Shown here: one piece after another, positions 8,832 through 16,938 of the stretch
Layout of the letters: every line of letters starts with the position of its first letter
Position numbering within the stretch: the first letter of the stretch is position 1
Assembly (NCBI RefSeq): GCF_009725235.1
Contig: NZ_WJFC01000072.1
Span: 1 to 58,298, forward strand
Length of the DNA: 58,298 bases
Source of the DNA: Scytonema sp. UIC 10036
GTDB taxonomy: Bacteria; Cyanobacteriota; Cyanobacteriia; Cyanobacteriales; Nostocaceae
Direction: 5' to 3'
Program-made: the position numbers and the translations under genes
The notes under the pieces: generated by a model
The model's input: only the letters and a program-made list of their open reading frames with translations
Database searches by the model: none
Told to the model about the DNA's origin: nothing

Positions 8832-9005
8832 ATGTTTGGATTGGGATGGCCAGAAATCGCAATTATTGGTCTGGTTGCTATTGTCATTTTCGGACCGAAA
8901 AAAATTCCTGAGTTGGGAAGCGCACTGGGAAAGACTCTTCGAGGTTTTAAGGAAGAACTGAACAAGCCGAGTGAGGATAGCGATCGCGACCAAGAAAAAC
9001 AGTAG
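8832..9005 (+). CDS. tatA: Twin-arginine translocase subunit TatA/TatE
   Basis: 57-residue protein that forms the pore subunit of the twin-arginine protein export system in the plasma and thylakoid membranes. One N-terminal helix starts MFGLGWPEIAIIGLVAIVIF and is followed by the diagnostic FGPKKIPELG hinge. An amphipathic helix (SALGKTLRGFKEEL) and a short charged tail follow. A strong ribosome-binding site, AGGAGAGG, sits 7-12 bases before the ATG. The length is at the short end of the TatA family, which is typical for cyanobacterial TatA/E. The stop codon runs straight into an array of TCATTGGTCATTAG repeats. TatC is not in the window. Confidence 0.95.
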   Translation: MFGLGWPEIAIIGLVAIVIFGPKKIPELGSALGKTLRGFKEELNKPSEDSDRDQEKQ

Positions 9006-9105
9006 TCAATTGTCATTGGTCATTAGTCATTAGTCATTGGTCATGAGTGAAAACTATTTAACAGAGGACAAATGACACTTGACAAAGGACAAATGACACT
9101 TGACA
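9006..9105. repeat. TTGTCATTGGTCATTAG / GACAAATGACACTTG repeats
   Basis: The left half has five GTCATTGGTCATTAG-type units. The right half (from about 9062) has GGACAAATGACACTTGACAAAGG, the opposite orientation, so the two halves can pair. It lies between the convergent tatA and cphA genes, the third convergent pair with such a structure in this window. Confidence 0.8.
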
Positions 9106-9110
9106 ATTAA

Positions 9111-11816
9111 CTACAGACGTGTATTAACGACCGAAGACGGTACACCGACCTGAGAGTCTACGGTAGAAGAATTGTTATTTTGTTGGGCTAACTCCTCTTT
9201 GACAACTCCACGTGCTCTAATTAACCGGATAGCACGACTGACGCTTTCTGGTAGAATAATGACCAAACTGTTGTCAGGAGCAGTATCTAACGCTTTATTA
9301 ATCGCTTCTGTTTCGCTCAGAATAACTTCGTACTTACAATCGGGGTTAAATTCTTTAATGCCGCGAACAATTAAATCGGCAGCCGAACCCCGTTGGCGTC
9401 CCCGAGTGTCATCATCTTCTTTGACAATCATGTAGTCGAAGATTTCTGCTGCGAGTTTGCCTAACGTCACAAAGTCTTCATCGCGTCGATCGCCCGGTCC
9501 CCCAACAACGCCAATGCGCGAGCCACTCGTCCAGTTACGAACAAAAGCGCCTAATGCCTCGTAAGACGCAGGGTTGTGGGCATAGTCTACCAAAGCGTGG
9601 TAATTCCCCAAATTAAATAAATTCATTCGTCCCGGTGTTTGACTAACCGAAGCGCGGAAAGAATTCAAGCCCGCACGAATTTGTTCTATGGAAACATTTT
9701 GCACAAATGCTCCCAGGGTTGCTGCTAGAGCATTGGCTATCATAAACGGCGCACGTCCGCCCATTGTCAGGGGTATATTTTCCGCCCGTTCAATTCGGTG
9801 CGTCCAATCACCCTTCAAAATAGAAATATAGCCATTTTCGTAAACGGCGGCAACACCTCCCTTTTGAATGTGTTTCTTAACCAACTCCGAATCCGGGTTC
9901 ATGGTAAAGAAAGCAACATTAGCTTTCGTTCTCTCTGCCATTTCAGCGACTCGTGGATCGTCGGCGTTGAGTACGCTGTAACCGTCGGGGTACACGGCTT
10001 CGGCAACTATACTCTTAAGATGCGCCAACTGGTCTAGTGTATCTATATCACCTATTCCCAGGTGATCCGCCGCAACATTTAATACAATGCCCACATTTGC
10101 CGCTTCATAAGCGATCCCAGACCTAAGAATACCGCCACGAGCTGTTTCCAGCACTGCCACTTCCACAGTGGGGTCGCTCAGAATCAGTTGGGCGCTTTGA
10201 GGTCCGGTATTGTCCCCTGCTTCTACTAAATAATCCCCGATATAAGTTCCGTCTGTAGTGGTATAACCAATGACTTTACCAGTTTGTTTAAAAATATGTG
10301 CTAACAAACGGGTGGTTGTGGTTTTGCCATTGGTACCCGTTACTGACAAAATAGGGATGCGGCTTGATTTGTCGTTCGGGAACAGCATATCCATAACTGC
10401 TCCTGCGACATTGCGGGGGATACCCTCACTGGGAGCAACGTGCATCCGGAAACCGGGCGCGGCGTTAACTTCCACAATCACCCCATCCACTTCTCGCAAG
10501 GGACGGCTGATATCTTGTGTCACAATATCAATTCCCGCAACATCTAAACCGATAATTTTCACTACCCTCTGTGCCAGCCAGACGTTTTCTGGATGGATTT
10601 CGTCGGTACGGTCTACAGCAATTCCCCCTGTACTTAAGTTTGCTGTTGCCTTGAGATAACAAATTGTACCTTTAGGCAAGACAGTGTTTAGGGTATAACC
10701 TTGTTTTTCCAGCAACTGATAGCTGGTACGGTCGAGTTCAATTTTGGTGAGGACGTTATCATGCCCGTCACCGCGATTGGGATCTTTGTTGGTTTCCTCA
10801 ATCAATTCAAAAATGGTAGCTCTGCCATCACCAACTACGTGAGCGGGAACGCGTTCTGCTACTGCGACGACTTTGCCATTGACCACCAAGACGCGATGAT
10901 CCCGTCCAACGTAATATCGTTCGACGATGATCGAGCGGGAAATTTGTCTGGCAGAATCATATGCTGCTTCTGCTTCTTCCCAAGAAGTAATGTTAATGCT
11001 AATACCGCGTCCGTGGTTGCCATCTAAAGGTTTGATGACAATGGGATAGCCGCCAACGTATTGTATGGCTTCTTCCAGATCGTCTAAGAAGTTAATGACA
11101 GTACCGCGAGGAACGGGAACTCCTGAATTACCAAGAATACGTTTGGTTGCTTCTTTGTCGCAGGCGAGTTCTACTCCGAGTATGCCAGTGTTATCTGTCA
11201 TTGTTGCCTGTATCCGCTTTTGATTCACGCCGTAGCCCAGCTGAATCAAAAAGCGTGCGCCAAGTTGCATCCAAGGAATACCCCTTTTTTCAGCTTCTAC
11301 AATCAGCGCTTCTGTAGAGGGTCCTAGTGCTGCATCACGCCATAAGTCTTTCAGGTCTTGTATGTCTTGCTCTAGTTCAGCTTTTGGATAACGTCCCCTA
11401 TCGACAATGCTTTGGCACAGCCGTACTGCTGCCCTGCCAGCATAGCGTCCTGCTTCCTCATTTAGATACTCGAACACCACCTGGTAAACTCCGGGTGCGG
11501 ACGTCGTTTCACGGGTACGCCCAAAGCCCGTGTTCATTCCAGCCAAATCTTGCAGTTCTAGGGCTACGTGTTCCACAACATGACCCATCATGGTGCCTTC
11601 TCGCACGCGCATTAAGAAACCACCACGACAGCCCGGAGAACAAAAGTGACCTTCCAGACTTGGCAAAGCCTCAACTAGTCCTTCATAAAAGCCAGGAATT
11701 TCGTTTGTTGGCGTCTCGGCAAGGTTTTCTAAATCGAGGCGCATGACAATTAACTTGTGGCGTCGAATGCTCCAATAGTTGGGGCCGCGTAAGGTCTGGA
11801 TCTTGAGGATTCTCAT
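9111..11816 (-). CDS. cphA: Cyanophycin synthetase
   Basis: Makes cyanophycin, the multi-L-arginyl-poly-L-aspartate nitrogen reserve, by ATP-dependent addition of Asp to the backbone and Arg to its side chains. An N-terminal domain of about 160 residues is followed by an ATP-grasp domain (about 220-480: GYPIVIKPLDGNHGRGISINI, EVNAAPGFRMHVAPSEG). A Mur-ligase-like domain (about 490-870) has the P-loop VTGTNGKTTTTRL and the DYAHNPASYEALG motif. At 901 residues it is the normal full length. It lies 173 bases downstream of cphB on the same strand, the usual cphBA order, so synthesis and breakdown are probably co-regulated. No obvious NtcA box (GTA-N8-TAC) was found just upstream. Confidence 0.97.
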   Translation of the reverse strand: MRILKIQTLRGPNYWSIRRHKLIVMRLDLENLAETPTNEIPGFYEGLVEALPSLEGHFCSPGCRGGFLMRVREGTMMGHVVEHVALELQDLAGMNTGFGRTRETTSAPGVYQVVFEYLNEEAGRYAGRAAVRLCQSIVDRGRYPKAELEQDIQDLKDLWRDAALGPSTEALIVEAEKRGIPWMQLGARFLIQLGYGVNQKRIQATMTDNTGILGVELACDKEATKRILGNSGVPVPRGTVINFLDDLEEAIQYVGGYPIVIKPLDGNHGRGISINITSWEEAEAAYDSARQISRSIIVERYYVGRDHRVLVVNGKVVAVAERVPAHVVGDGRATIFELIEETNKDPNRGDGHDNVLTKIELDRTSYQLLEKQGYTLNTVLPKGTICYLKATANLSTGGIAVDRTDEIHPENVWLAQRVVKIIGLDVAGIDIVTQDISRPLREVDGVIVEVNAAPGFRMHVAPSEGIPRNVAGAVMDMLFPNDKSSRIPILSVTGTNGKTTTTRLLAHIFKQTGKVIGYTTTDGTYIGDYLVEAGDNTGPQSAQLILSDPTVEVAVLETARGGILRSGIAYEAANVGIVLNVAADHLGIGDIDTLDQLAHLKSIVAEAVYPDGYSVLNADDPRVAEMAERTKANVAFFTMNPDSELVKKHIQKGGVAAVYENGYISILKGDWTHRIERAENIPLTMGGRAPFMIANALAATLGAFVQNVSIEQIRAGLNSFRASVSQTPGRMNLFNLGNYHALVDYAHNPASYEALGAFVRNWTSGSRIGVVGGPGDRRDEDFVTLGKLAAEIFDYMIVKEDDDTRGRQRGSAADLIVRGIKEFNPDCKYEVILSETEAINKALDTAPDNSLVIILPESVSRAIRLIRARGVVKEELAQQNNNSSTVDSQVGVPSSVVNTRL

Positions 11817-11989
11817 GGGAAATAGGTAGATGGAGATTCGGAACCAAAATACTAGTTTCTTACTGGAATTGACCGCTTAACTGTTCATGGTAAACAGTTT
11901 TTTCTACTTACATCGTATTATCTTCGATTTTTTGGTCAAAATTTGGCAAGGAGCGGTCAACCCAGTGTAACCCCAGCTACTGTTTTCCG
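11817..11989 (-). promoter_or_regulatory. cphB-cphA intergenic region
   Basis: 173 bases between the two cyanophycin genes, both read leftwards. It is AT-rich, with a T-run and a GTAAAC...TCTAC stretch (about 11888-11910) that is close to, but not, an NtcA palindrome (the spacing is wrong). It may contain a second promoter for cphA. I see no terminator, so read-through from cphB is possible. Confidence 0.4.
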
Positions 11990-12853
11990 TCAGCTGGAGA
12001 TGCGGTAAACCGCAGGTAAAACGGTACGCTGGTAAAGGTGATAGCGATCGCCATGACTGAGAAGGTGCAGACGAAGGTTGTGTAAATTCAAAGGATCGGT
12101 TGCCCCGACATGGGGTTCGTTTGTGTGAGTCACTTCTGTGGGATCGACAACCGTCACGCTTCCTTTACCCAAAACTTGCAGCCAACCATCTCGTTCAAAC
12201 ATGGCACAAGTGTCTTCATCGATACCAATGCCCAGGCGATCGGGATGGGCCGCAATAGCGCTCATCAGGCGTACCATACGATTGCGATTGTGGAAGTGTT
12301 GATCCACAATCACTTCTGGGATAAAACCCAAGCCAGTCGCCATATCAACAAGAGAACGATTTGGGGATTCGCCGCTACCACCTCCTGCTATCATATGATG
12401 ACCCATGACAGCAGCCCCTGCACTAGTTCCTGCTAAGGTAAGTTGTCCGGATCTGACCCGTTGCCGGATAATATCCATCGCTGGCGTATCTGCCAACACA
12501 CCACAGAGGCGCAATTGGTCACCTCCTGTGAGAAATACCCCGGAACAGGCTTCTAAGGATGCTTGGATGTAAGGGTCTTCACACTGTTCCCTTTCCCGAA
12601 TGTCTAAAATTTCGACCTTCTGAGCACCCATTTCTTCAAAAATACGGATATACCTGCCACCAATAATGTTCGGCTCGCGAGAAGCCGAGGGAATAATTGT
12701 AATATAGGCGTTACTAGCACCAGAACGGCTGACAAAAGTCCGTAAAATTTCACGTCCATGAACTTTGTCTTCTGCGCCTCCGATGACCAGAACGGCGGTT
12801 TTTGTTGCTTGGGGTGTCCTCATTTCCAGCGATTTAGCTTTAAGTTGCGGCAT
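11990..12853 (-). CDS. cphB: Cyanophycinase
   Basis: Serine exopeptidase (peptidase family S51) that degrades cyanophycin to beta-Asp-Arg dipeptides. The nucleophile elbow is LAGTSAGAAVMG (Ser at about residue 147). The family motifs GVFLTGGDQLRL and IVDQHFHNRNRMVRLM (with the QHF signature) and IGIDEDTCAMFE follow. At 287 residues it is slightly longer than the core family because of a short N-terminal extension (MPQLKAKSLEMRTPQ). The start is an ATG preceded by AGGAG, which supports the longer N-terminus. It leads the cphBA pair. Confidence 0.96.
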   Translation of the reverse strand: MPQLKAKSLEMRTPQATKTAVLVIGGAEDKVHGREILRTFVSRSGASNAYITIIPSASREPNIIGGRYIRIFEEMGAQKVEILDIREREQCEDPYIQASLEACSGVFLTGGDQLRLCGVLADTPAMDIIRQRVRSGQLTLAGTSAGAAVMGHHMIAGGGSGESPNRSLVDMATGLGFIPEVIVDQHFHNRNRMVRLMSAIAAHPDRLGIGIDEDTCAMFERDGWLQVLGKGSVTVVDPTEVTHTNEPHVGATDPLNLHNLRLHLLSHGDRYHLYQRTVLPAVYRISS

Positions 12854-13453
12854 TGTGTTTCTCCTGTCAACAACTTCAGGTGAATTAAGGTCGTTCGCCT
12901 TTATGATTTTGCGCCTCGCCTCCTAAAGAGGACAGTGCTTTATGCACAACATGACTCAGTTTTATAGTGTCGCCGTTCCGAAGAAGTCAGCACCTGATTT
13001 TTCACCTGATGAGTGTTGGCGTATGAAAGTGAGAGAGTGTAGGGGATAATAAGTGATTTAAGCACCACCTGTACCCCATTCGCTTGGGTTTGAAACCATT
13101 GGATTTGTTCATGGAGAAAAACAACCGCTTTCCTTACCCCCGCATTCCCATTCCAACACCCTCCTGCACCCCTGATAAAGGGGGAAAAGTAGGTCATGAG
13201 ACACTTTTTTCTGAGACGGGCTTGATGCATCCTGGAAGTTGTCAACTCGGTTAGTTAAATAATTTAAATGTAGATGTGACAATATTTAAACATAAATTAA
13301 GTAGTTAGAAAAACTTGTATTGCCACGGAAACTGTTAGTTTTCCAGTACTTTTAGATACTCTTGATGTTGCTTGTATGTGTAATACAAAACATCAACCTC
13401 TATGTAGTACAGATATCCCAACTTTAGAATAGTGTCCTCCAATACGAAATACT
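12854..13453. other. Intergenic region between cphB and trmD
   Basis: 600 bases. An open frame of 101 codons exists on the minus strand (12940-13245), but its translation looks like nothing known and contains a frequent intergenic repeat (CACCCCTGATAAAGGGGG), so I do not call it. At 13372-13388 there is a perfect short palindrome, TTGTAT-5 bases-ATACAA, about 65 bases before trmD, a candidate operator. The divergent promoters of cphB and trmD should lie here. Confidence 0.5.
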
Positions 13454-14233
13454 GTGCGCTTTGATATAGTTACGCTATTTCCTGACTGTTTCACTTCGGT
13501 TCTCACTTCCGGGTTGATAGGTAAAGCCCTCGCAAAACAGATTGCCCAAGTCAATCTAGTTAACCCAAGAGACTTTACTACCGATAAACACCGGAAAGTC
13601 GATGATGAACCCTACGGGGGCGGTGTCGGGATGCTGATGAAGCCAGAACCTATCTTTACTGCCGTAGAGTCGCTACCGACTTTACCCAGAAGAGAAGTTA
13701 TCTTGATGAGTCCTCAAGGTCAAACCATAAATCAACCTCTGTTGCGAGAACTCGCTACAAACTACAACCAGTTGGTCATCATTTGCGGGCATTATGAAGG
13801 AGTTGATGAGCGAGTACTGCATCTGGTTGACCGTGAAGTATCCTTAGGCGATTTTATTCTCACAGGCGGTGAACTGCCAGCAATGGTTTTAATTAACGGT
13901 GTCATACGTCTGTTACCTGGAACCGTTGGCAAAGCAGAATCTTTGAAAGCAGAAAGTTTTGAAGAGGGTTTATTGGACTATCCCCAGTATACTCGCCCCG
14001 CCTCCTTTCGCGGATGGAAAGTTCCCGAAGTCCTTCTCTCAGGCAATCACGCCGCCATTGCCAAGTGGCGGTACGAACAACAAATTTCCCGAACCCGTCA
14101 GCGCCGTCCCGATTTGCTCAAAAATTGGGAAGAGATGAAAGGCAGGGACATGGGGGACATGGAAGACATGGGGGACATGGAAGACATGGGGACATGGGGG
14201 AATAACTCTTACCCAATCCCCAATAACAACTAA
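13454..14233 (+). CDS. trmD: tRNA (guanine37-N1)-methyltransferase
   Basis: SPOUT-class enzyme that makes m1G37 in tRNAs from S-adenosylmethionine, preventing frameshifts. Residues 1-230 match TrmD throughout: MRFDIVTLFPDCF at the start, DDEPYGGGVGMLMKPEP, the trefoil-knot cofactor loops ICGHYEGVDERV and SLGDFILTGGELPAM, and the C-terminal RRPDLL.NW. The start is a GTG. Beyond the normal end the frame continues for about 30 residues made of GDMEDMGDMEDMG repeats, encoded by a tandem GACATGGGG/GACATGGAA array (about 14145-14200), then by part of another repeat. This tail looks acquired by repeat expansion across the stop codon. ispF follows after 24 bases. Confidence 0.95.
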   Translation: MRFDIVTLFPDCFTSVLTSGLIGKALAKQIAQVNLVNPRDFTTDKHRKVDDEPYGGGVGMLMKPEPIFTAVESLPTLPRREVILMSPQGQTINQPLLRELATNYNQLVIICGHYEGVDERVLHLVDREVSLGDFILTGGELPAMVLINGVIRLLPGTVGKAESLKAESFEEGLLDYPQYTRPASFRGWKVPEVLLSGNHAAIAKWRYEQQISRTRQRRPDLLKNWEEMKGRDMGDMEDMGDMEDMGTWGNNSYPIPNNN

Positions 14234-14257
14234 CAACTAACAACTAACAACTAACAA
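14145..14257 (+). repeat. GACATGG minisatellite and ACTAACA repeats
   Basis: Two arrays back to back. At 14145-14200 there are six or so copies of GACATGGGG or GACATGGAA inside the trmD frame. At 14222-14257 there are four copies of ACAACTA between trmD and ispF. Both belong to the short repeat families scattered through the window. Confidence 0.85.
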
Positions 14258-14740
14258 ATGATGAACATTCGTATTGGTAATGGTTACGATATTCACCGAT
14301 TGGTGAGCGATCGCCCCCTCATTTTGGGCGGAGTTAATATTCCCCATTCCCTGGGTTTGTTAGGACATAGTGATGCGGATGTTCTAACACACGCGATTAT
14401 GGACGCCATGCTAGGGGCGCTTTCTTTAGGAGATATTGGACATTATTTTCCGCCCACCGATCCCCAATGGGCGGGAGCAGATAGTTTGGTACTACTCACT
14501 CAAGTGAATCAACTGATTTGCGATCGCGGTTGGCTTGTCAGCAACATTGATTCAGTAGTTGTAGCAGAACGCCCGAAATTAAAACCACACATTGAAAAAA
14601 TGCGCTCAAAAATAGCAAGTGTTTTGCAAATCGAACCCACTCAAGTCGGTGTTAAAGCAACAACCAACGAAAAATTAGGTCCCGTAGGGAGAGAAGAAGG
14701 GATTTGTGCTTACGCTGTAGTTTTGCTCACACGGGATTAG
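14258..14740 (+). CDS. ispF: 2-C-methyl-D-erythritol 2,4-cyclodiphosphate synthase
   Basis: Fifth enzyme of the MEP isoprenoid pathway; it converts CDP-ME 2-phosphate to the cyclic diphosphate and is trimeric with a zinc ion at each active site. The zinc-binding DIHRL motif is [10 protein letters not shown] at the start, followed by [20 protein letters not shown] (second metal ligand and family signature) and [19 protein letters not shown] at the C-terminus. At 160 residues it is the usual length. The start is ATGATG; the second ATG would also do. It is probably co-transcribed with trmD. Confidence 0.96.
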   Translation: MMNIRIGNGYDIHRLVSDRPLILGGVNIPHSLGLLGHSDADVLTHAIMDAMLGALSLGDIGHYFPPTDPQWAGADSLVLLTQVNQLICDRGWLVSNIDSVVVAERPKLKPHIEKMRSKIASVLQIEPTQVGVKATTNEKLGPVGREEGICAYAVVLLTRD

Positions 14741-14757
14741 GAGTCCCCCGTCCCTCG

Positions 14758-14801
14758 TTCCCAGGCTCAGCCTGGGAATGCCTGATTAGAGGCTCCGCCT
14801 C
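14758..14801. repeat. Palindromic repeat pair (TTCCCAGGCTC / GAGGCTCCGCCTC)
   Basis: TTCCCAGGCT-C-AGCCTGGGAA (14758-14778) is a near-perfect palindrome, followed by GAGGC-TCC-GCCTC (14789-14801). This paired element recurs between genes in many filamentous cyanobacteria, from memory. It sits just downstream of ispF and may double as its terminator. Confidence 0.7.
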
Positions 14802-14892
14802 CAGTCTTAACAAATCGTAATATACAGAGTACGTTACACTGAAGAAGTTCATAATACCAATTGAAAACACCAATTAACTAGGAGAGAAATTA

Positions 14893-15154
14893 ATGATTGA
14901 TAGCAATAAACAATCTATAACTTGGTGGGAATTAAGAACTGTCTTTAACAACAATAGATTTAGAAGAAAAATAAAATCAAGATTTTCTTAATAAGTTAGA
15001 CCTTCAAATTAATGAAGCTGAACGGGATAAAACTTCACAATTTGCTCAGTTATATGTTAGTCAGCTGAAACAAGCTAATCTTAGCTTCAACAGTCACACT
15101 AATGAAACTAAAGAGCGTTTTTATAAGACTTTAATATTTATAAAAGATAAATTT
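14893..15154 (+). pseudogene. Frameshifted small gene ahead of the binding-protein array
   Basis: An ATG with GGAGAG upstream opens MIDSNKQSITWWELRTVFNN and runs to a stop at about 14988. The neighbouring frame then continues without a stop, reading NQDFLNKLDLQINEAERDKT and on through YVSQLKQANLSF, straight into the next gene's start at 15155. A one-base change near 14968-14980 would join the two into a charged, helical protein of about 85 residues. The family is not recognised. The joint frame and the good ribosome-binding site suggest a small gene recently broken. Alternatively both frames are chance. Confidence 0.45.
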
Positions 15155-16930
15155 ATGTTTCCTGTTATTTTACGTAAGCGGTTAATGATTCTGGTAGCAC
15201 TGTTAAGTACCATAGCGATCGCATCTTGCAATCCAGCAAATTTTAAAACTCAAGCAGCAGTACCTCAAATAGTAGTCAGTACCTTAAGCGATCCAAAAAC
15301 CTTTAATTATGCTCTCAATAGTGAAGCTCCCAATGTTTTCACGTACATCTACGAAGGGTTAGTCGCAGAAAACGGTATTACAGGAGAAGTTGAACCAGCC
15401 TTAGCAGAGTCTTGGGACATTTCCCCTGACAAGCAACGAATAGTGTTTACTTTGCGAAATAATCTCAAGTGGTCAGATGGTCAACCGCTGACTGCTGATG
15501 ATGTGGTTTTTAGCTACAATGAGATTTACTTTAACAAAGAAATTCCAACTTCAATTAAAGACGTAGTGAAAATTGGCGAAAACGATACTTTTCCAAAGGT
15601 ACAAAAACTTAGCGATCGCCAAGTAGAATTTACATTACCAGAACCCTTTGCGCCTTTTCTTAGAAATGCAGCAGTTGCAATTTTACCAGCCCATGCACTC
15701 CGTGAATCCATAATAACTAAAGATTCAGAAGGAAGACCACAATTTTTGGCAAAATGGGGAACAGATACTCATCCAGCAAAAATTATTTGTAATGGTCCCT
15801 ATCGGATGGTTAATTATGCAACTAGCGAACGCATAATATTTGAGCGCAATCCTTACTATTGGCGCAAAGATGACCAAGGCAATCCCATGCCATATATTCA
15901 ACGTTTTATCTGGAAAATTGTCGAATCGACTGATACATCCTTACTTCAGTTTCGTTCTGGTGGATTAGATGCTTTGGGAATTTCTCCAGAATATTTTGCC
16001 TTGCTTAAACGTGGTGAAAAACGGGGAAAATACACTATTTACAACGGCGGACCAACGCTTGGCACAAGTTTTATAGCTTTTAATCTTAATAAAGGTCAAA
16101 GAAATGGCAAACCACTTGTAAACCCAATCAAGTCTCGTTGGTTTAATCAATTAGAGTTTAGACAAGCCGTCGCTTACGCCATCGATCGCGAGACAATGAA
16201 CCAAAATATTTTTCAGGGTTTAGGCGAATTGCAAAATTCACCAATTTCGGTACAAAGTCCTTACTATATTACAGCGAAAGACGGTTTAAAAGTTTATAAC
16301 TATAACCCCAAAAAAGCACAACAATTACTTTTAAAAGCAGGATTTAAATACAATCAAAACAATCAACTACTTGATGCTGATGGTAACCGTGTTCGCTTTA
16401 CTATGATTACCAATTCAGGAAATAAAATTCGGGAAGCGATGGGTTCTCAAATTAAGCAAGATTTAAGTAAAATCGGCATACAAGTAGATTTTGCGCCCCT
16501 AGCTTTTAATACTCTAATAGAAAAGCTAAACAATACCATTGAATGGGAATGTTATCTCTTAGGTTTTACTGGTAGTATTGAACCGAATGAAGGAGCAAAT
16601 ATCTGGGCTGTCAATGGGAGTTCCCATCGTTTCAATCAACCAGCCAAAGCAGGAACGACTCCAATCGTTGGACGGGAAATATCGGATTGGGAAAAGGAAA
16701 TTCATCGTCTCTATATTAAAGGAGCGCAGGAGTTAGATGAAAATAAACGGAAAGCGATTTATGCAGAAACTCAACGAATCACACAAGAGAACTTACCATT
16801 TATTTATTTGATAAATCCGCTTTCTATGTCAGCGGTTCGCGATCGCATAAAAGGTATAAAATATTCAGCTTTAGGTGGTTCTCTTTGGAATATTCATGAA
16901 TTACAAGTGACAAAAGATACTGCTAATTAA
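15155..16930 (+). CDS. Peptide ABC transporter substrate-binding lipoprotein (copy 1)
   Basis: Extracytoplasmic solute-binding protein of family 5 (SBP_bac_5; DppA/OppA/NikA type), which captures peptides or similar ligands for an ABC importer. The N-terminus is a lipoprotein signal: a basic start, a hydrophobic stretch and the lipobox IASC with the acylated Cys at about residue 25. Family signatures are PALAESWDISPDKQRIVFTL, LKWSDGQPLTADDVVFSYN, the NPYYWRKD motif, and LEFRQAVAYAIDRE. At 591 residues it is full length. It is the first of a tandem family and no permease or ATPase gene is adjacent. Eight bases separate it from copy 2, so the two are co-transcribed. The ligand is unknown; the proximity of the lipopeptide cluster may be coincidence. 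Confidence 0.93.
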   Translation: MFPVILRKRLMILVALLSTIAIASCNPANFKTQAAVPQIVVSTLSDPKTFNYALNSEAPNVFTYIYEGLVAENGITGEVEPALAESWDISPDKQRIVFTLRNNLKWSDGQPLTADDVVFSYNEIYFNKEIPTSIKDVVKIGENDTFPKVQKLSDRQVEFTLPEPFAPFLRNAAVAILPAHALRESIITKDSEGRPQFLAKWGTDTHPAKIICNGPYRMVNYATSERIIFERNPYYWRKDDQGNPMPYIQRFIWKIVESTDTSLLQFRSGGLDALGISPEYFALLKRGEKRGKYTIYNGGPTLGTSFIAFNLNKGQRNGKPLVNPIKSRWFNQLEFRQAVAYAIDRETMNQNIFQGLGELQNSPISVQSPYYITAKDGLKVYNYNPKKAQQLLLKAGFKYNQNNQLLDADGNRVRFTMITNSGNKIREAMGSQIKQDLSKIGIQVDFAPLAFNTLIEKLNNTIEWECYLLGFTGSIEPNEGANIWAVNGSSHRFNQPAKAGTTPIVGREISDWEKEIHRLYIKGAQELDENKRKAIYAETQRITQENLPFIYLINPLSMSAVRDRIKGIKYSALGGSLWNIHELQVTKDTAN

Positions 16931-16938
16931 GTAAAAAA

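Noticed and set aside
10270..11746. Several 100-140-codon frames opposite cphA
   Set aside because: Antisense shadows of a strongly conserved gene; no independent signals.
11888..11910. Possible NtcA box ahead of cphA
   Set aside because: GTA and TAC are present but not separated by 8 bases.
12940..13245. 101-codon open frame on the minus strand between cphB and trmD
   Set aside because: No recognisable domain, odd composition, and contains an intergenic repeat motif; more likely chance.
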